A stretch of 64,000 nt of DNA. Origin: G963556115 sp963678205 (GTDB lineage Bacteria; Planctomycetota; SZUA-567). A program made the translations under genes and the position numbers. Positions 1 through 9,758 of this stretch are shown piece by piece (position 1 is the first letter of the stretch; each line of letters begins with the position of its first letter). The notes beneath the pieces are model-generated. The model was not told the DNA's origin. It made no database searches and saw nothing but the letters and a program-made list of their open reading frames with translations. The DNA lies in assembly GCA_963678205.1 (NCBI GenBank), contig OY782760.1, positions 2,480,001-2,544,000 of the forward strand, written 5' to 3'.

Positions 1-525
1 TCCAATATCGATACACATACCCACATGCCCAGTTGATTCAGCTCCAGACTTTTCCAATTCATTAAATATTGCATTAAAATTCTCAGGAGTGTGCATCGGA
101 GTATTTTCAATTGCAAGTTCAATCCCCCTTACGTGTGTTGCAATAATCACAGGCTCCAACGACTGAACAAACTCCTTAGGGCTTGAGCTCTCGTCATAAT
201 GTATATTTATTAGCTTTGCACCAATTTCATCAGCCACCTCAACAGCCTTGAAAATATCCTTCATACCCTCATGAGTCAAAGGAGTTGCAACGCAAGATGC
301 ATGAACAGAAAAACGGATACCATTTTTTTGAGTTATCTTCATTAACTCAAAAGCACGTTCATTGCTTAGGTCGTCATAAAACCATCCTGTACTCCACCCA
401 CCGTCATACTCTCTTTTATCGGCAAACCACTCAAAAGCCGTAAAATGCTGCGCCAGAGCATACTCAAATGGTTCTTCTGGATTAGTAGTAAAAAAAGCTG
501 TCTGGTTACCAATATAAAAAGTCAT
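1..525 (-). CDS. Sugar phosphate isomerase/epimerase, TIM-barrel (3' part cut by window edge)
   Basis: The minus-strand frame opens with ATG at 525 and stays open for 175 codons to the window edge, so the C-terminus is missing. The translation has the pattern of the xylose-isomerase-like / AP-endonuclease-2 TIM barrel: HASCVATPLTHEG, GAKLINIHYDE, then IELAIENTP and GMCIDIG, where the Glu and Asp are typical metal ligands of the fold. The family includes sugar epimerases and isomerases and AP endonuclease IV; the exact substrate cannot be read here. Only two bases separate the start from the stop of the upstream glucan water dikinase gene, so the two are almost certainly translationally coupled, which hints at a shared role in carbohydrate metabolism (inference). 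Confidence 0.8.
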   Translation of the reverse strand, partial: MTFYIGNQTAFFTTNPEEPFEYALAQHFTAFEWFADKREYDGGWSTGWFYDDLSNERAFELMKITQKNGIRFSVHASCVATPLTHEGMKDIFKAVEVADEIGAKLINIHYDESSSPKEFVQSLEPVIIATHVRGIELAIENTPMHTPENFNAIFNELEKSGAESTGHVGMCIDIG

Positions 526-527
526 GC

Positions 528-3500
528 TTATAGTCCAATCTGTGGTCTATTCTGAACAATATAATATTCACCATCCTGTACCGCACCTTCAATATCCTGC
601 GCAAAGCCACATATTTTTTCTATTTCAACCCCAATTCTGCCAATTTTTAAACATAAATCATTTCTAAAATTTGTATCAGTCAGAAGTTTCTCATCAGTAT
701 AATCAAGAGTTGTAATTTCAGGTTCATACGCCAGATAACTGTCATATAACCCAGCCCCAGCAAATCCTTCCAGATCCTCACCGTTTGAGTCAGATCTGAA
801 AATAACTCCACCACCAAACAAACCCTGACTTTTCCCAGGCAGAGAGAACACTTCAATTTTTTCATCATTTTTATTATAGGTAACCCCAAGCGAGCGCCCT
901 GGATAATTTCCAACCAGTGTTTCACCAAGTCCCAAAACAACCTCAGCAAATATTTCATCAGGGTTGCCTGAAATAGGGTTAACAGTATGAATAACAAAAG
1001 CATAATCTGCTTTTACAACCTGCTGAACAAGCACTGCCATCTGAAGTTTTTCATGTTCAAGCCCTAAATGCTTTCGAGAATAATAAGCTCTATTATTCCA
1101 TTTTGATGCCCACACCTTTTTTACCGCCATCCAAGTCTCGTTCCACCCAGTATCCTCAAAGCTGCATCTATTCCATATCGACATGAATTTATCTTTAAAA
1201 CCTGCTGGCTCATTTAATTTTAATATAAGTTTTCGTAACTTATCCAAATTATTATCGGTATCGTTCTCAACAAGGGCGACAAGACTACTGTACACCGATT
1301 GATACTCAAGGTTTTCTTTTGCACTAATAGCCTTTTCAAATGAACCAAATGGGACAGCCATTGACATAGGTAATTTTATCCATTCAGGCAACTTACCTAG
1401 AAGTATATTCAGGTTGTTAGACTTACCTCCAAGTATACCTCTTGAAAAATCTTTTCGCTCAACAGCCCAATCAGTAAATTCACGTATTTTAACTGATGAA
1501 ACATCAAAATGCTTGGTAGTAGTATTTGCCGCAGCTTCACTACCTTCTTTAAAGAGTATTCCACCTGTAGGAGTTGAAGAAAGAACAATACTCTTACCAA
1601 TTAATGATTCGACCTCATTCCAGATGTCATCATCAAAGCAAGCGCCAAAAACAACCCCAAGATTTCGCGCTCTAACCGATAAGTGTGAAACTAAATCTGG
1701 AGCGACCCTGGTAATAATACCAATAACCCCACTAGGGACTTCTTCATCTCCACCTACAACGTCAGTAATAAGTATTGTTGGTTCATCATAGACAATAGCT
1801 TCAACGTCATGAATACTTCTCACAGCAACAAGTATCCCTGAAGCACTGCCAGGACCAATAACCTGCCATCCCCCCATTCCTGCTTCAGAACGTAAATGCT
1901 TCAGCATTACATGGATTACTTTTGACAACGGAAAACTTTCACCACCTCTTACTGTCTCCTCAGAGAAAAGTTTGACCGCCCACTCATCGCACTTGCAGGC
2001 GTTACCAATGTACTCTGCAATTGGCTGAATTACCTTTGAAAGCACTAAGGCATTATCCTGGACAACTCTAGCAAACCTCTCTGCAACAGTAACTCCTTCG
2101 AGTGCACCGAGACCTGATAATTGTCTCGACTCCGCAGTAAGTCTATCCCAGTGTTTTTTCGCAAGCTCAAGCTCACTTGAACCTTTACCAACAAGTGACA
2201 TCTGATCTAAAGCAAATCTTAATACATTTACTAACCCAGTATAGTCATCTTGATTAAAGTTTTCAAACTCTCTACGAACAACATCCTCAATAGCGAGGTC
2301 AAGGTATACAAGATCAAGCAGTTCTGTATCGTCACTCACTCTATCAAGATATTTTCCAAGATTACGACGACAAGCAATAGCTCGCTCAATCCTGTTATTG
2401 TCGTTATCCAATAAGGAATAAATACTTCCATTCAAATTTTCATCTATTCTACAACTAGCTCTAGATAGTGCGGTAGAAAGTTCCGCCCCTCCATGAACAG
2501 TTTGTAAAATATTGAGGTAATTCTGAAAATCATGGATCAACGCATCTTTTACATCTGCTCTGAAATCCGGCTCTGTCACAATTGGTCTATCGTAATTTTT
2601 CAGTCTTTCACGAGTTACACCCTCTTTTGCTAGCTCTTCATAAAACAACCCAACATTACCATCACTCCTTAAAAAAGCAAGGTAAGCCTTACAGATTACA
2701 ACATCATCAGGTGTTGTGTTATTATGAAGTTTCTGATGCCACTCTTCCATAAAATGTCCGTGGGTTTCCTTAATATGGTTACGATGCATAATATTTAAAA
2801 TTTCATCGCGAATCATTTGTCCCTGACCGCCATCACCGCCACGACCTACAGTATTCATAATTCTTCTGACCCAATATCTATGCTCAGGGTAGTCCACCCA
2901 CAAACGTGCAAAGACATATGTCAACTCTTTCTGACTATGTGCAAGCTCTCTTGGCTTCGTATTATAATTTCTCTGCCAATCAAGTTGCCTTGTAGCGCTA
3001 TACCTCAACCAGACATAAATAATTCTGAGTGACCACTCTGTTATCTCATTTCTTCTGATAAGATCCATACAGAGATTATATCTATGCATAAGGGTCCAAC
3101 TGGAGTGCCCAGCTTCACATCCTATAATTGCTTCAATCATATCAACATACTCATGCGGTACAAAGTCAGGTGTTTTATTTTCAACAAATAATGGTAAAAA
3201 TATATCATTCCCACTGAATTTTATCCATTCATCATCATCTGATTTGTAAAGGAGAAAGACAATAGCTTCCGGACCAGACTTCACTGAACCAGGGATACTC
3301 ATTCTAAGTTTTGACAATCCTTTTTCATTGGTAAAAGCAGTACGTACCGCCTTATCATCATATACCACAGATATTTTATTGCGCAACGATAATGGAGGAC
3401 AGCTCCATCCGTTATTAAATCGATCTGTAATTCCCCAGTGCAGATAAACAGTTTCAGAAATATTTGTAACCATATATATTTCATAACCGCCCTCTACCTT

Positions 3501-4031
3501 CACTCGACAAAGAGCCAAGTATTCACCAGTATCTAAATGATAATTTTTCCAATAAGTTTCATCATTGGGCTCACAATCTGGGACCCATTCCTTTAAAGCA
3601 ACTTCTGGTAACAGCCCAGAGCTTTCAACATACTTAAGGCTTAAATTAAAATCATACCGGCCATTTTTCACAAATCTATTTTCATCTGGATAATATAAAA
3701 CAAACTGAATTGCCTTCCATTTTATCGGAGCATTTATCCTGAACTGTAACGTTGCTGAACCATTATTTATAACAAACGGAGTACGTACAGCCAAATCATC
3801 AAATTTTGCAGTGCCTTTCGGCCATAATGTTTTTGGTGCAGCCACCCATTGCCCAACACCATCAACCACAAGCCCCCAATGAAGCAAACAACTCGCTGTT
3901 TCATTCATTGCAAAAACAAGTGTCACACCATCGTCATCATAATAGTTGGTAACGGTTAACGGCGCTTTATCTTTACCAATAGCAAACTGCTGTTGAGACT
4001 GCATCTGTTCTGGTTTTGAATTCTCGCTCAT
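528..4031 (-). CDS. Plant-type alpha-glucan, water dikinase (GWD-like)
   Basis: This 1167-residue protein should transfer the beta-phosphate of ATP to glucosyl residues of an alpha-glucan, via a phospho-histidine. The N-terminus holds two similar beta-rich modules (about 25-140 and 150-290) resembling the starch-binding CBM45 pair of plant GWD. A block near residues 427-445 (EEWHQKLHNNTTPDDVV) is a GWD hallmark. The swivelling phosphohistidine domain has SHLSVRARN with catalytic His783. The C-terminal nucleotide-binding domain has KKVWASKWNNRAYYSRK, NADYAFVIHT-like and FRSDSNGEDLEGFAGAGLYD (about 1075-1095) motifs. These match plant GWD1 far better than PEP synthase or PPDK. The start has AAAGGAA upstream. 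A GT4 glycosyltransferase lies upstream and a sugar isomerase follows two bases downstream. GWD is best known from plastid-bearing eukaryotes, so a full-length bacterial version is notable. Confidence 0.88.
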   Translation of the reverse strand: MSENSKPEQMQSQQQFAIGKDKAPLTVTNYYDDDGVTLVFAMNETASCLLHWGLVVDGVGQWVAAPKTLWPKGTAKFDDLAVRTPFVINNGSATLQFRINAPIKWKAIQFVLYYPDENRFVKNGRYDFNLSLKYVESSGLLPEVALKEWVPDCEPNDETYWKNYHLDTGEYLALCRVKVEGGYEIYMVTNISETVYLHWGITDRFNNGWSCPPLSLRNKISVVYDDKAVRTAFTNEKGLSKLRMSIPGSVKSGPEAIVFLLYKSDDDEWIKFSGNDIFLPLFVENKTPDFVPHEYVDMIEAIIGCEAGHSSWTLMHRYNLCMDLIRRNEITEWSLRIIYVWLRYSATRQLDWQRNYNTKPRELAHSQKELTYVFARLWVDYPEHRYWVRRIMNTVGRGGDGGQGQMIRDEILNIMHRNHIKETHGHFMEEWHQKLHNNTTPDDVVICKAYLAFLRSDGNVGLFYEELAKEGVTRERLKNYDRPIVTEPDFRADVKDALIHDFQNYLNILQTVHGGAELSTALSRASCRIDENLNGSIYSLLDNDNNRIERAIACRRNLGKYLDRVSDDTELLDLVYLDLAIEDVVRREFENFNQDDYTGLVNVLRFALDQMSLVGKGSSELELAKKHWDRLTAESRQLSGLGALEGVTVAERFARVVQDNALVLSKVIQPIAEYIGNACKCDEWAVKLFSEETVRGGESFPLSKVIHVMLKHLRSEAGMGGWQVIGPGSASGILVAVRSIHDVEAIVYDEPTILITDVVGGDEEVPSGVIGIITRVAPDLVSHLSVRARNLGVVFGACFDDDIWNEVESLIGKSIVLSSTPTGGILFKEGSEAAANTTTKHFDVSSVKIREFTDWAVERKDFSRGILGGKSNNLNILLGKLPEWIKLPMSMAVPFGSFEKAISAKENLEYQSVYSSLVALVENDTDNNLDKLRKLILKLNEPAGFKDKFMSIWNRCSFEDTGWNETWMAVKKVWASKWNNRAYYSRKHLGLEHEKLQMAVLVQQVVKADYAFVIHTVNPISGNPDEIFAEVVLGLGETLVGNYPGRSLGVTYNKNDEKIEVFSLPGKSQGLFGGGVIFRSDSNGEDLEGFAGAGLYDSYLAYEPEITTLDYTDEKLLTDTNFRNDLCLKIGRIGVEIEKICGFAQDIEGAVQDGEYYIVQNRPQIGL

Positions 4032-4123
4032 GCTATTCCTTTTAATTACAAAAGTTCTATTTTAATACTAAAATTATAACAGTTATATGTTTTTTTGCTA
4101 TTACTATTTATAGCTAAAATGCT

Positions 4124-4163
4124 TATAAAAAAATTAGTAACCACTGCAAAGCGGTTACTAATT
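4124..4163 (-). terminator. Rho-independent terminator after the GT4 glycosyltransferase
   Basis: An 11-bp perfect stem (AATTAGTAACC with GGTTACTAATT) and a 10-nt loop that can fold a little further, followed on the minus strand by a run of Ts. It lies 37 bases past the GT4 stop and about 95 bases before the dikinase start, so the dikinase probably has its own promoter or depends on read-through. Confidence 0.75.
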
Positions 4164-4199
4164 ATAACAAATCAATGTATTTTTATCAGTAAATAATAA

Positions 4200-5384
4200 T
4201 TATTCAGCAAAAGAATTATCAAGCATATACTGGTAAACACCTTCTGTATACGATGCGACATTATCCCAGTTGAACATGTCTTCACAAGCTTTACGCCCGT
4301 TCGCCCCTAGAGCTCTACAATGCTCATGGTCAGCGAGCATAGAACCAAGTCCATGCGCAAGTCCACCTGGATTAGCATCAACAAGGAACCCATTAATATT
4401 ATGCCAGACGAATTCACGTGGTCCACCAGCGGTAGTTGCAACAACTGGCTTACCTGCAGCCCATGCTTCAAGTATTACAATACCAAAAGGTTCATTCCTG
4501 CTCGGTACTGCAACAACATCAACTGCTCTCATTAAATCTATGTACTTATTTCTAGGTAATGTGTCAAGCATAATTATTGAATCACTAAGATCCATTTCCT
4601 TAGCGATAGAAACAATTTTCTCTTTTTCTGGACCAGAGCCAGAGATTATAAATTTAGTCTCTGGGTAAGAAGCAAGCACCAAAGGCACAGCCTCCACAAG
4701 CATATCCATACCTTTTTGCAAGCTCATTCTTCCAGCTGCAAATACAGTTGGAGCCATTGGTCCGATACCATACTCTGCTTTTATCGCCGCAGGATCAATA
4801 AAGCCGTCAAAAGCATTAAAATTTACACCATTTGGTACAACATGCACTTTTTCATGTGGTACAGCATAAATTTTTTCAACCTCTTCAGCAAGGAAACCGC
4901 TTACACATATTATTTGATCAGCATGAAAACAAGCTTCAGCTTCTGCATCACGAATTTCTTTGGCAAACCCATCAAAGAAGACATTTCCATCACGGCCATA
5001 TTCTGTTGAATGAATTGAAAAAAGAGCTTTAATGCCGTACTTTTGCATCGTTAACTTCATCGCATAACCAGTAAGCCAATCGTGCGCATGAATTAGGTCA
5101 AAATGACCAACCATAGAAGTAATGTCTGAAAACTTTTCAGCCATAGCCTCACACATTTTTCCCATCGTAACAATAAAGTCTTCTTCTATAACTTCATGAT
5201 CAATTCTATGATAATGCACACCATCAACCAAGCTATAACTATCAAGATTTTCTTTTCGCCTAGTAATAACATGAACCTCATGTCCACGCCTTTCGAGTCC
5301 AGCCGCCAATTCTGTTACATGTACGCCTAAGCCCCCCATAAATATAGAATGTAACGATTCCCACGAAAACATTGCGATACGCAT
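4200..5384 (-). CDS. GT4-family glycosyltransferase (glycogen synthase-like)
   Basis: A 394-residue GT-B glycosyltransferase. The N-terminal half has the donor-fold signature GGLGVHVTELAAGLERRGHEVHVIT and the acceptor-side HAHDWLTG; the C-terminal half has GRMSLQKGMDMLVEA and the E-x7-E type motif in PSRNEPFGIVILEAWAAGKPVVAT, which binds the nucleotide sugar. The KTGGL-like GGLG and HAHDW motifs are also found in GT4-type glycogen/maltose-1-phosphate synthases, so an alpha-glucan role is plausible given the neighbouring glucan water dikinase, but cell-envelope glycan synthesis cannot be excluded. I place the start at ATG 5384 because AAGGAG lies seven bases upstream; a TTG two codons earlier would overlap the spacer. 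It is followed by its own terminator. Confidence 0.85.
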   Translation of the reverse strand: MRIAMFSWESLHSIFMGGLGVHVTELAAGLERRGHEVHVITRRKENLDSYSLVDGVHYHRIDHEVIEEDFIVTMGKMCEAMAEKFSDITSMVGHFDLIHAHDWLTGYAMKLTMQKYGIKALFSIHSTEYGRDGNVFFDGFAKEIRDAEAEACFHADQIICVSGFLAEEVEKIYAVPHEKVHVVPNGVNFNAFDGFIDPAAIKAEYGIGPMAPTVFAAGRMSLQKGMDMLVEAVPLVLASYPETKFIISGSGPEKEKIVSIAKEMDLSDSIIMLDTLPRNKYIDLMRAVDVVAVPSRNEPFGIVILEAWAAGKPVVATTAGGPREFVWHNINGFLVDANPGGLAHGLGSMLADHEHCRALGANGRKACEDMFNWDNVASYTEGVYQYMLDNSFAE

Positions 5385-5717
5385 AATCAAACTCCTTTTT
5401 TACACCCAAGCACCCAAAAATAATCAACCTAATAGCATCAATATTTATATTTATTTTTACACAATAGTTAAAAACACACTAATATTTCTTGAATTATTTT
5501 GAGTATACCTTTTTAATTTGGAATGTATATCAAAAAAAATCATTAATCAACATTTATACTAAATAAAACAGAATCTTTTAAATGAAATTTCTCGTAATAC
5601 TTACAAAGTAATGTGTTATAAAACCAACTTTTATTAAAAAAAATAAATTTTTTAATAAAAACAAGCCATAAATAAGAAAATTACTGGCGTAACACCATTA
5701 CTTACCAGTAGAATTTT
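5385..5717. other. AT-rich intergenic region between hydF and the GT4 gene
   Basis: About 330 bases without a convincing gene on either strand. It must hold the promoter of the GT4 gene, but no clear -35/-10 pair stands out among many AT-rich hexamers. At its left end is the probable hydF terminator. Confidence 0.6.
5682..5710 (-). terminator. Probable hydF terminator
   Basis: On the minus strand a stem ACTGG...CCAGT, with a possible inner TAA/TTA pairing, is followed by AATTTTC. It starts eight bases past the hydF stop. The stem is short and the T-run weak, so the call rests partly on position. Confidence 0.4.
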
Positions 5718-6944
5718 TTACAATAAACTGTTATATATATCAAGTGCTGCAGGAAAAGGCTGAAGCGCGCGTTCGAAGATTCCAAGACTATATGCAATAG
5801 TCAGACCATAGTTTGTAACAGGAACCCCCTGCTCCTGACATTTTAAGATTCTATTCAATACCTGCCTACGATTGGTCATACACGCCCCACAATGAATGAC
5901 AAGCTTGTATTCAGATAGATCATGATCAAAATCATGCCCCTGAACGTGATGAAAATCCAGTTCCCCACCAACATATTGCGTAAGCCACCTAGGAATTTTA
6001 ACAGTGCCAATATCATCAGAAATGGCGTGATGTGAACAAGACTCAGCTACAAGAATTTTGTCTCCAGGTACCAAAGATTCAATTGCCATCGTACCAGCAA
6101 CCTGAACATTTAAGTCTCCTTTAAATCTAGCAAATAAAATTGAAAAACTTGTCATCGGTATTTCAGGCGGTGTATCAGCTGCAACCTTTAAAAAAGCTTG
6201 CGAATCAGTAACAACCAACTTTGGAGATTCTTTCAACCGACCTAAAGCAGATCTTAACTCTCTCTCCTTCACAACCATACAATAGCTATCATTATCAAGT
6301 ATATCCCTAATTGACATTACCTGAGGAAGAATAAGCCTCCCTTTAGGTGCTTCTTTATCAATCGGTACTACAAACACACACATCTCACCTGGCGAGACTA
6401 GATCACCAAGAATAGCAGGAGTATTTACAAATTCGTCAGGGGCAAGCCGAAGCAACGCTTTACGTACCTCTACCACGTTATCCCCAGATTGAGCTGATAC
6501 AGAAATAAATTGTATATTATTTAGATTTAACTCGTCTTGTATTTTTTTACTAATACCACAAATATCGGATTTATTGAAAACAACAAGTAAAGGTACATTT
6601 CGCTTATTTATTTCTTCATAAATAAAACTTTCGTAATCACCCCAGGTATCTCCATCAGTAACAATTACCCCAAGATCAACTCTATCAAAAGTAAGCTTGG
6701 TCTTATCATTTCTAAGCTCTCCAAGTTTTCCCTCGTCGTCAAGCCCAGCAGTATCAATAAATAAAACAGGCCCAAGTGGCAAAAGTTCAATTGGTTTTTC
6801 AACTGGATCTGTAGTTGTACCAGCTACATCAGAGACAATTGAAACATTTTGTTTAGTGATAGCATTGAGAAGGCTTGATTTACCAACATTTCTTCTCCCG
6901 AAAATCCCTATATGTAATCTCATTCCTCTCGGAGCTTTTATCAT
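5718..6944 (-). CDS. hydF: [FeFe]-hydrogenase maturation GTPase HydF
   Basis: HydF is the GTPase scaffold on which the 2Fe subcluster of [FeFe]-hydrogenase is completed before transfer to HydA; it works with the radical-SAM enzymes HydE and HydG. The 408-residue protein has a P-loop GRRNVGKS (16-23), G2/G3 region with DTAGLDD, and NKSD as G4. The C-terminal cluster-binding domain has the family's C-x-H...HCxxC arrangement: ESCSHH near Cys301 and HCGAC near Cys351/Cys354. The start has AAGGAG at good spacing. No hydE, hydG or hydA lies in the window, so this is a detached maturase gene; it sits 10 bases downstream of a ceramidase-like gene, an unusual operon partner. Its presence implies H2 metabolism under anaerobic conditions. 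Confidence 0.95.
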   Translation of the reverse strand: MIKAPRGMRLHIGIFGRRNVGKSSLLNAITKQNVSIVSDVAGTTTDPVEKPIELLPLGPVLFIDTAGLDDEGKLGELRNDKTKLTFDRVDLGVIVTDGDTWGDYESFIYEEINKRNVPLLVVFNKSDICGISKKIQDELNLNNIQFISVSAQSGDNVVEVRKALLRLAPDEFVNTPAILGDLVSPGEMCVFVVPIDKEAPKGRLILPQVMSIRDILDNDSYCMVVKERELRSALGRLKESPKLVVTDSQAFLKVAADTPPEIPMTSFSILFARFKGDLNVQVAGTMAIESLVPGDKILVAESCSHHAISDDIGTVKIPRWLTQYVGGELDFHHVQGHDFDHDLSEYKLVIHCGACMTNRRQVLNRILKCQEQGVPVTNYGLTIAYSLGIFERALQPFPAALDIYNSLL

Positions 6945-6954
6945 AGTTTTCTCC

Positions 6955-8355
6955 TTAGTTATTATTTCTCAGATAAATTTTATCAGCCAAATCCATTAAA
7001 TATTGACCTGCTTGGGCACCTGCTACCCCCATTTCACGTGTTGAGTAAGTATTACGATTTAAATATGTATCCTCTTTTGTTGCATAGCCCTTCCAGCTCC
7101 CGTTAAAACTTGTAAAAAGGACAGGATACTCATCCTCATATTCTTTTGTCAACTCTCCAGCTATATCAACAGGCATTCCAATTATTGCAAATTCCCCAAT
7201 CTGTAAATAAGACATATGGATAGGTCTATCAAATAACCAAGAAGCAAGAATAGGCAGCATTCCTGTATGCGGTCCTAAAAGAGAAAACCGGGCTTTAGGC
7301 ATTTTTATTGGTAAGCACATACTTTCAAGGCTGTTTACCTGAACAGATTTAGTTTTTGTTATTGCAGGATAAAGTTTTTTAGCAAGAGAACTTCCAAGAA
7401 AATTTACACCTTTTTGATGAAGTACAGTTGACCTTGCATCCCCAACAGACCCTGCTGCAAACAAAACTCCTTTTGCACCAGTTAACTTCTTTAACTCTTC
7501 ACAAACTTTGCCTGGATAATCAGAAGAAAATTTTATTACATCTTTTCGTATTACAGTCGCATGCGCTGCATATGAAGTTAAAAGAGCAATAATATCATTA
7601 TCATTATTATAATCGACAAAAGCAATGCCCGTAAAATACGGATTTACATCATGAAAACCGCTATTTTGTTTTGCTGGGTTGACTTTATAAACTCTATCCT
7701 CAAGCCACTCTCTAGCATCAACTTTAGTAAATTTTACCTTCGCTTTAACAAGCCCTTTTCTAGATTGTAAAATAGCTGACACAATTGAATCTTTCAAGTG
7801 ATCATAGTACTTTTTAGAATATTTTCCATAAAACAGTTCAAACAAGGGATGAGCGAACCAACCACCAACTCCAGAATGAGTATGTGTCGAGGTAAAAAAG
7901 ATTTCATCCCTGCTCAAGCCGGTCTCTGTATAAACATCGTTGATTATATCCCCCATAAGCAGCATTACATCAACGCCAACAATAGAGACTGTAGCATCAC
8001 CAACTTTAACAGAAATAGCTTTGGAATAACATGGAGTAACAGACCCTTTACTATCTAAAGTTTTTCTATCTGTATACCCCATTATCGGCTGCCCTGCCTC
8101 TACCTCAATCTCTGACTCAGCAAAGCCAACGTAAAGCTCACCTTTACCTTTAAGAAAATCTTTTTTATTAAAATTTAGCATTGTTTGCGAGTAATACTCT
8201 GTCTCAGTGTATTTTTTATTAACAATCCAAACAGGTCCAACAACTACAAATATCAATGCTAAAAGCCAAAGTATGTAAATAAAATTTACCGGAACAAAGT
8301 ATCGTTTTAGTATTTTCAATTTATTTGCCTTATTTAATACTTGTAAAAAAAACAT
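6955..8355 (-). CDS. Membrane-anchored neutral ceramidase-like hydrolase
   Basis: A 466-residue protein with one N-terminal transmembrane helix (about 24-45) and an extracytoplasmic domain resembling the N-terminal catalytic domain of neutral/alkaline ceramidase. The zinc-binding THTHSG motif is at 157-162, preceded by GVDVMLL and followed by a conserved SYAAHATVI histidine region. Ceramidases split ceramide into sphingosine and fatty acid, but many bacterial members of this family have unknown substrates, and this one lacks the C-terminal Ig-like domain of the roughly 650-residue enzymes. The first ATG has no clear ribosome binding site; a TTG at 8319, preceded by AAGG at eight bases, is an alternative start that would keep the membrane helix. 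It appears to be co-transcribed with hydF. Confidence 0.75.
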   Translation of the reverse strand: MFFLQVLNKANKLKILKRYFVPVNFIYILWLLALIFVVVGPVWIVNKKYTETEYYSQTMLNFNKKDFLKGKGELYVGFAESEIEVEAGQPIMGYTDRKTLDSKGSVTPCYSKAISVKVGDATVSIVGVDVMLLMGDIINDVYTETGLSRDEIFFTSTHTHSGVGGWFAHPLFELFYGKYSKKYYDHLKDSIVSAILQSRKGLVKAKVKFTKVDAREWLEDRVYKVNPAKQNSGFHDVNPYFTGIAFVDYNNDNDIIALLTSYAAHATVIRKDVIKFSSDYPGKVCEELKKLTGAKGVLFAAGSVGDARSTVLHQKGVNFLGSSLAKKLYPAITKTKSVQVNSLESMCLPIKMPKARFSLLGPHTGMLPILASWLFDRPIHMSYLQIGEFAIIGMPVDIAGELTKEYEDEYPVLFTSFNGSWKGYATKEDTYLNRNTYSTREMGVAGAQAGQYLMDLADKIYLRNNN

Positions 8356-8519
8356 ATTATTTACATTATTATAATATATACTAAGGCAATAATCAATCGT
8401 TGCAATAGAGGTAATATTTCTTATAATTTAAATCTTTACTATCAAATCCTGTTGGATTTTACTAATAGGTATAACATAACCCTTTTACTAAATAACTGTT
8501 ACAAGGTATATATCATAAT

Positions 8520-9719
8520 ATGTCCGCAGAAACGTTTGCTCTACGAGAAGATAATTCTAAGCTGAAAGGAATGTTCAGCCCGCTAAATCTACCTACATAC
8601 GATAAATATATTTCATTAAATTATTTAAAATTTCTTGTCGCCTGTATAATTATGGTATTAGGGCTTGTGATTCTTGTCGATTGCCTTGATAATTTTGATG
8701 AGTTTTATAAATACGCAAACAATAATGATAAAAGTTTTTCCCAAATGCTTTGGATTCTTGCCAAGCATTACGGAGCATATGCACCATCATTAGTTATTCA
8801 ACATATGTTCTCGGCTCTTCCTGTCGTAGCAGGAATAATTACTGTTACTAACTCAACACTTAATAGAGAGCTTACTGTACTGAGAGCATCAGGTATATCA
8901 CTTCAGAGAACAGTTCTTCCAATTTTTATTGTAGCCCTTATAATATCAACGGTTTTCACCTTTACTAGAGATATGTATGTACCAAGTCTACTTAGAAAAA
9001 GCTTTGTTATGAATAACCGTTTAAGACCTGCCGAGACCATTCCATTAAAAATTGTTCTAAATGATGGTAAAACAATTCAATTTATTGAAATGGGGCATTA
9101 TGACGGAGAAAGTGGACAAGCATATAACATTAGAATTGAAGTCCGTCAACTTGAAGATTTCCTTGAAGGTAAAAATATCTTCTATGCATATAGAGCTAAG
9201 CGCGCATCACTACAACCATATATTGATGTTTCTAACCCTGATGATGAGCATCTAAATAAATGGACTGCTGAAGATGGAGCATCTATTCTTGTTCAAATGA
9301 ATAATAATCGGGTAATAAAAGATTGGGATAACTCTCTTCCTACACTTGTCACACAGGCTATGCTCGAAAGGCAAGTTTTAACTGAAAAAGTAATGACGTG
9401 GGATGATCTCATGCGTTTAAACACAGACTTGGAAGTACGACTTGAGATTAATAATCGCCTCAGTGAACCTTTGCTTTCAGTTGCAATGATGGTAGTCTCA
9501 CTTGCTATTATTTTAAAACTTACAGCTTCTGGTCAAGAGGCTAGCTATATTTCAAATGCAATTATAGGTGTAGCTACCTGTGCTATATTCTTTATGCTCA
9601 GATCAATCTTCTTTTCTATGGGCGAAGCAAGTATTTTACCGCCGATAATTGCAGCTCAGGGACCAACAATAATCTACTTGATATTTGGTTCAATTTTACT
9701 AACACGAATCGAATACTAA
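8520..9719 (+). CDS. LptF/LptG-family LPS export permease
   Basis: A 399-residue YjgP/YjgQ-family permease. In the Lpt system two such subunits with the LptB ATPase extract lipopolysaccharide from the inner membrane. It shows the family layout: one membrane helix near 32-52, more around 95-120 and 130-150 separated by the conserved SALPVVAGIITVTNSTLNRELTVLRASGIS segment with the family's ELTVLRASG motif, a long periplasmic beta domain (about 160-300), and three C-terminal helices. The sequence cannot tell LptF from LptG. The start has only a weak, distant AAGG. tilS follows after 39 bases. With the LptE-like lipoprotein at 14523 it shows that the cell has an LPS-type outer membrane. Confidence 0.88.
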   Translation: MSAETFALREDNSKLKGMFSPLNLPTYDKYISLNYLKFLVACIIMVLGLVILVDCLDNFDEFYKYANNNDKSFSQMLWILAKHYGAYAPSLVIQHMFSALPVVAGIITVTNSTLNRELTVLRASGISLQRTVLPIFIVALIISTVFTFTRDMYVPSLLRKSFVMNNRLRPAETIPLKIVLNDGKTIQFIEMGHYDGESGQAYNIRIEVRQLEDFLEGKNIFYAYRAKRASLQPYIDVSNPDDEHLNKWTAEDGASILVQMNNNRVIKDWDNSLPTLVTQAMLERQVLTEKVMTWDDLMRLNTDLEVRLEINNRLSEPLLSVAMMVVSLAIILKLTASGQEASYISNAIIGVATCAIFFMLRSIFFSMGEASILPPIIAAQGPTIIYLIFGSILLTRIEY

Positions 9720-9758
9720 TTCAAATTTAACAGGCATCTAATTGAATTAATAACAACT

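Noticed and set aside
1414..1791. Plus-strand open frame opposite the dikinase gene
   Set aside because: It is a mirror of the coding strand without ribosome binding site; many similar antisense frames occur throughout the window.
528..4031. PEP synthase or pyruvate phosphate dikinase
   Set aside because: The N-terminal CBM45-like pair and the EWHQKLHNN and SHLSVRARN motifs are those of glucan water dikinase.
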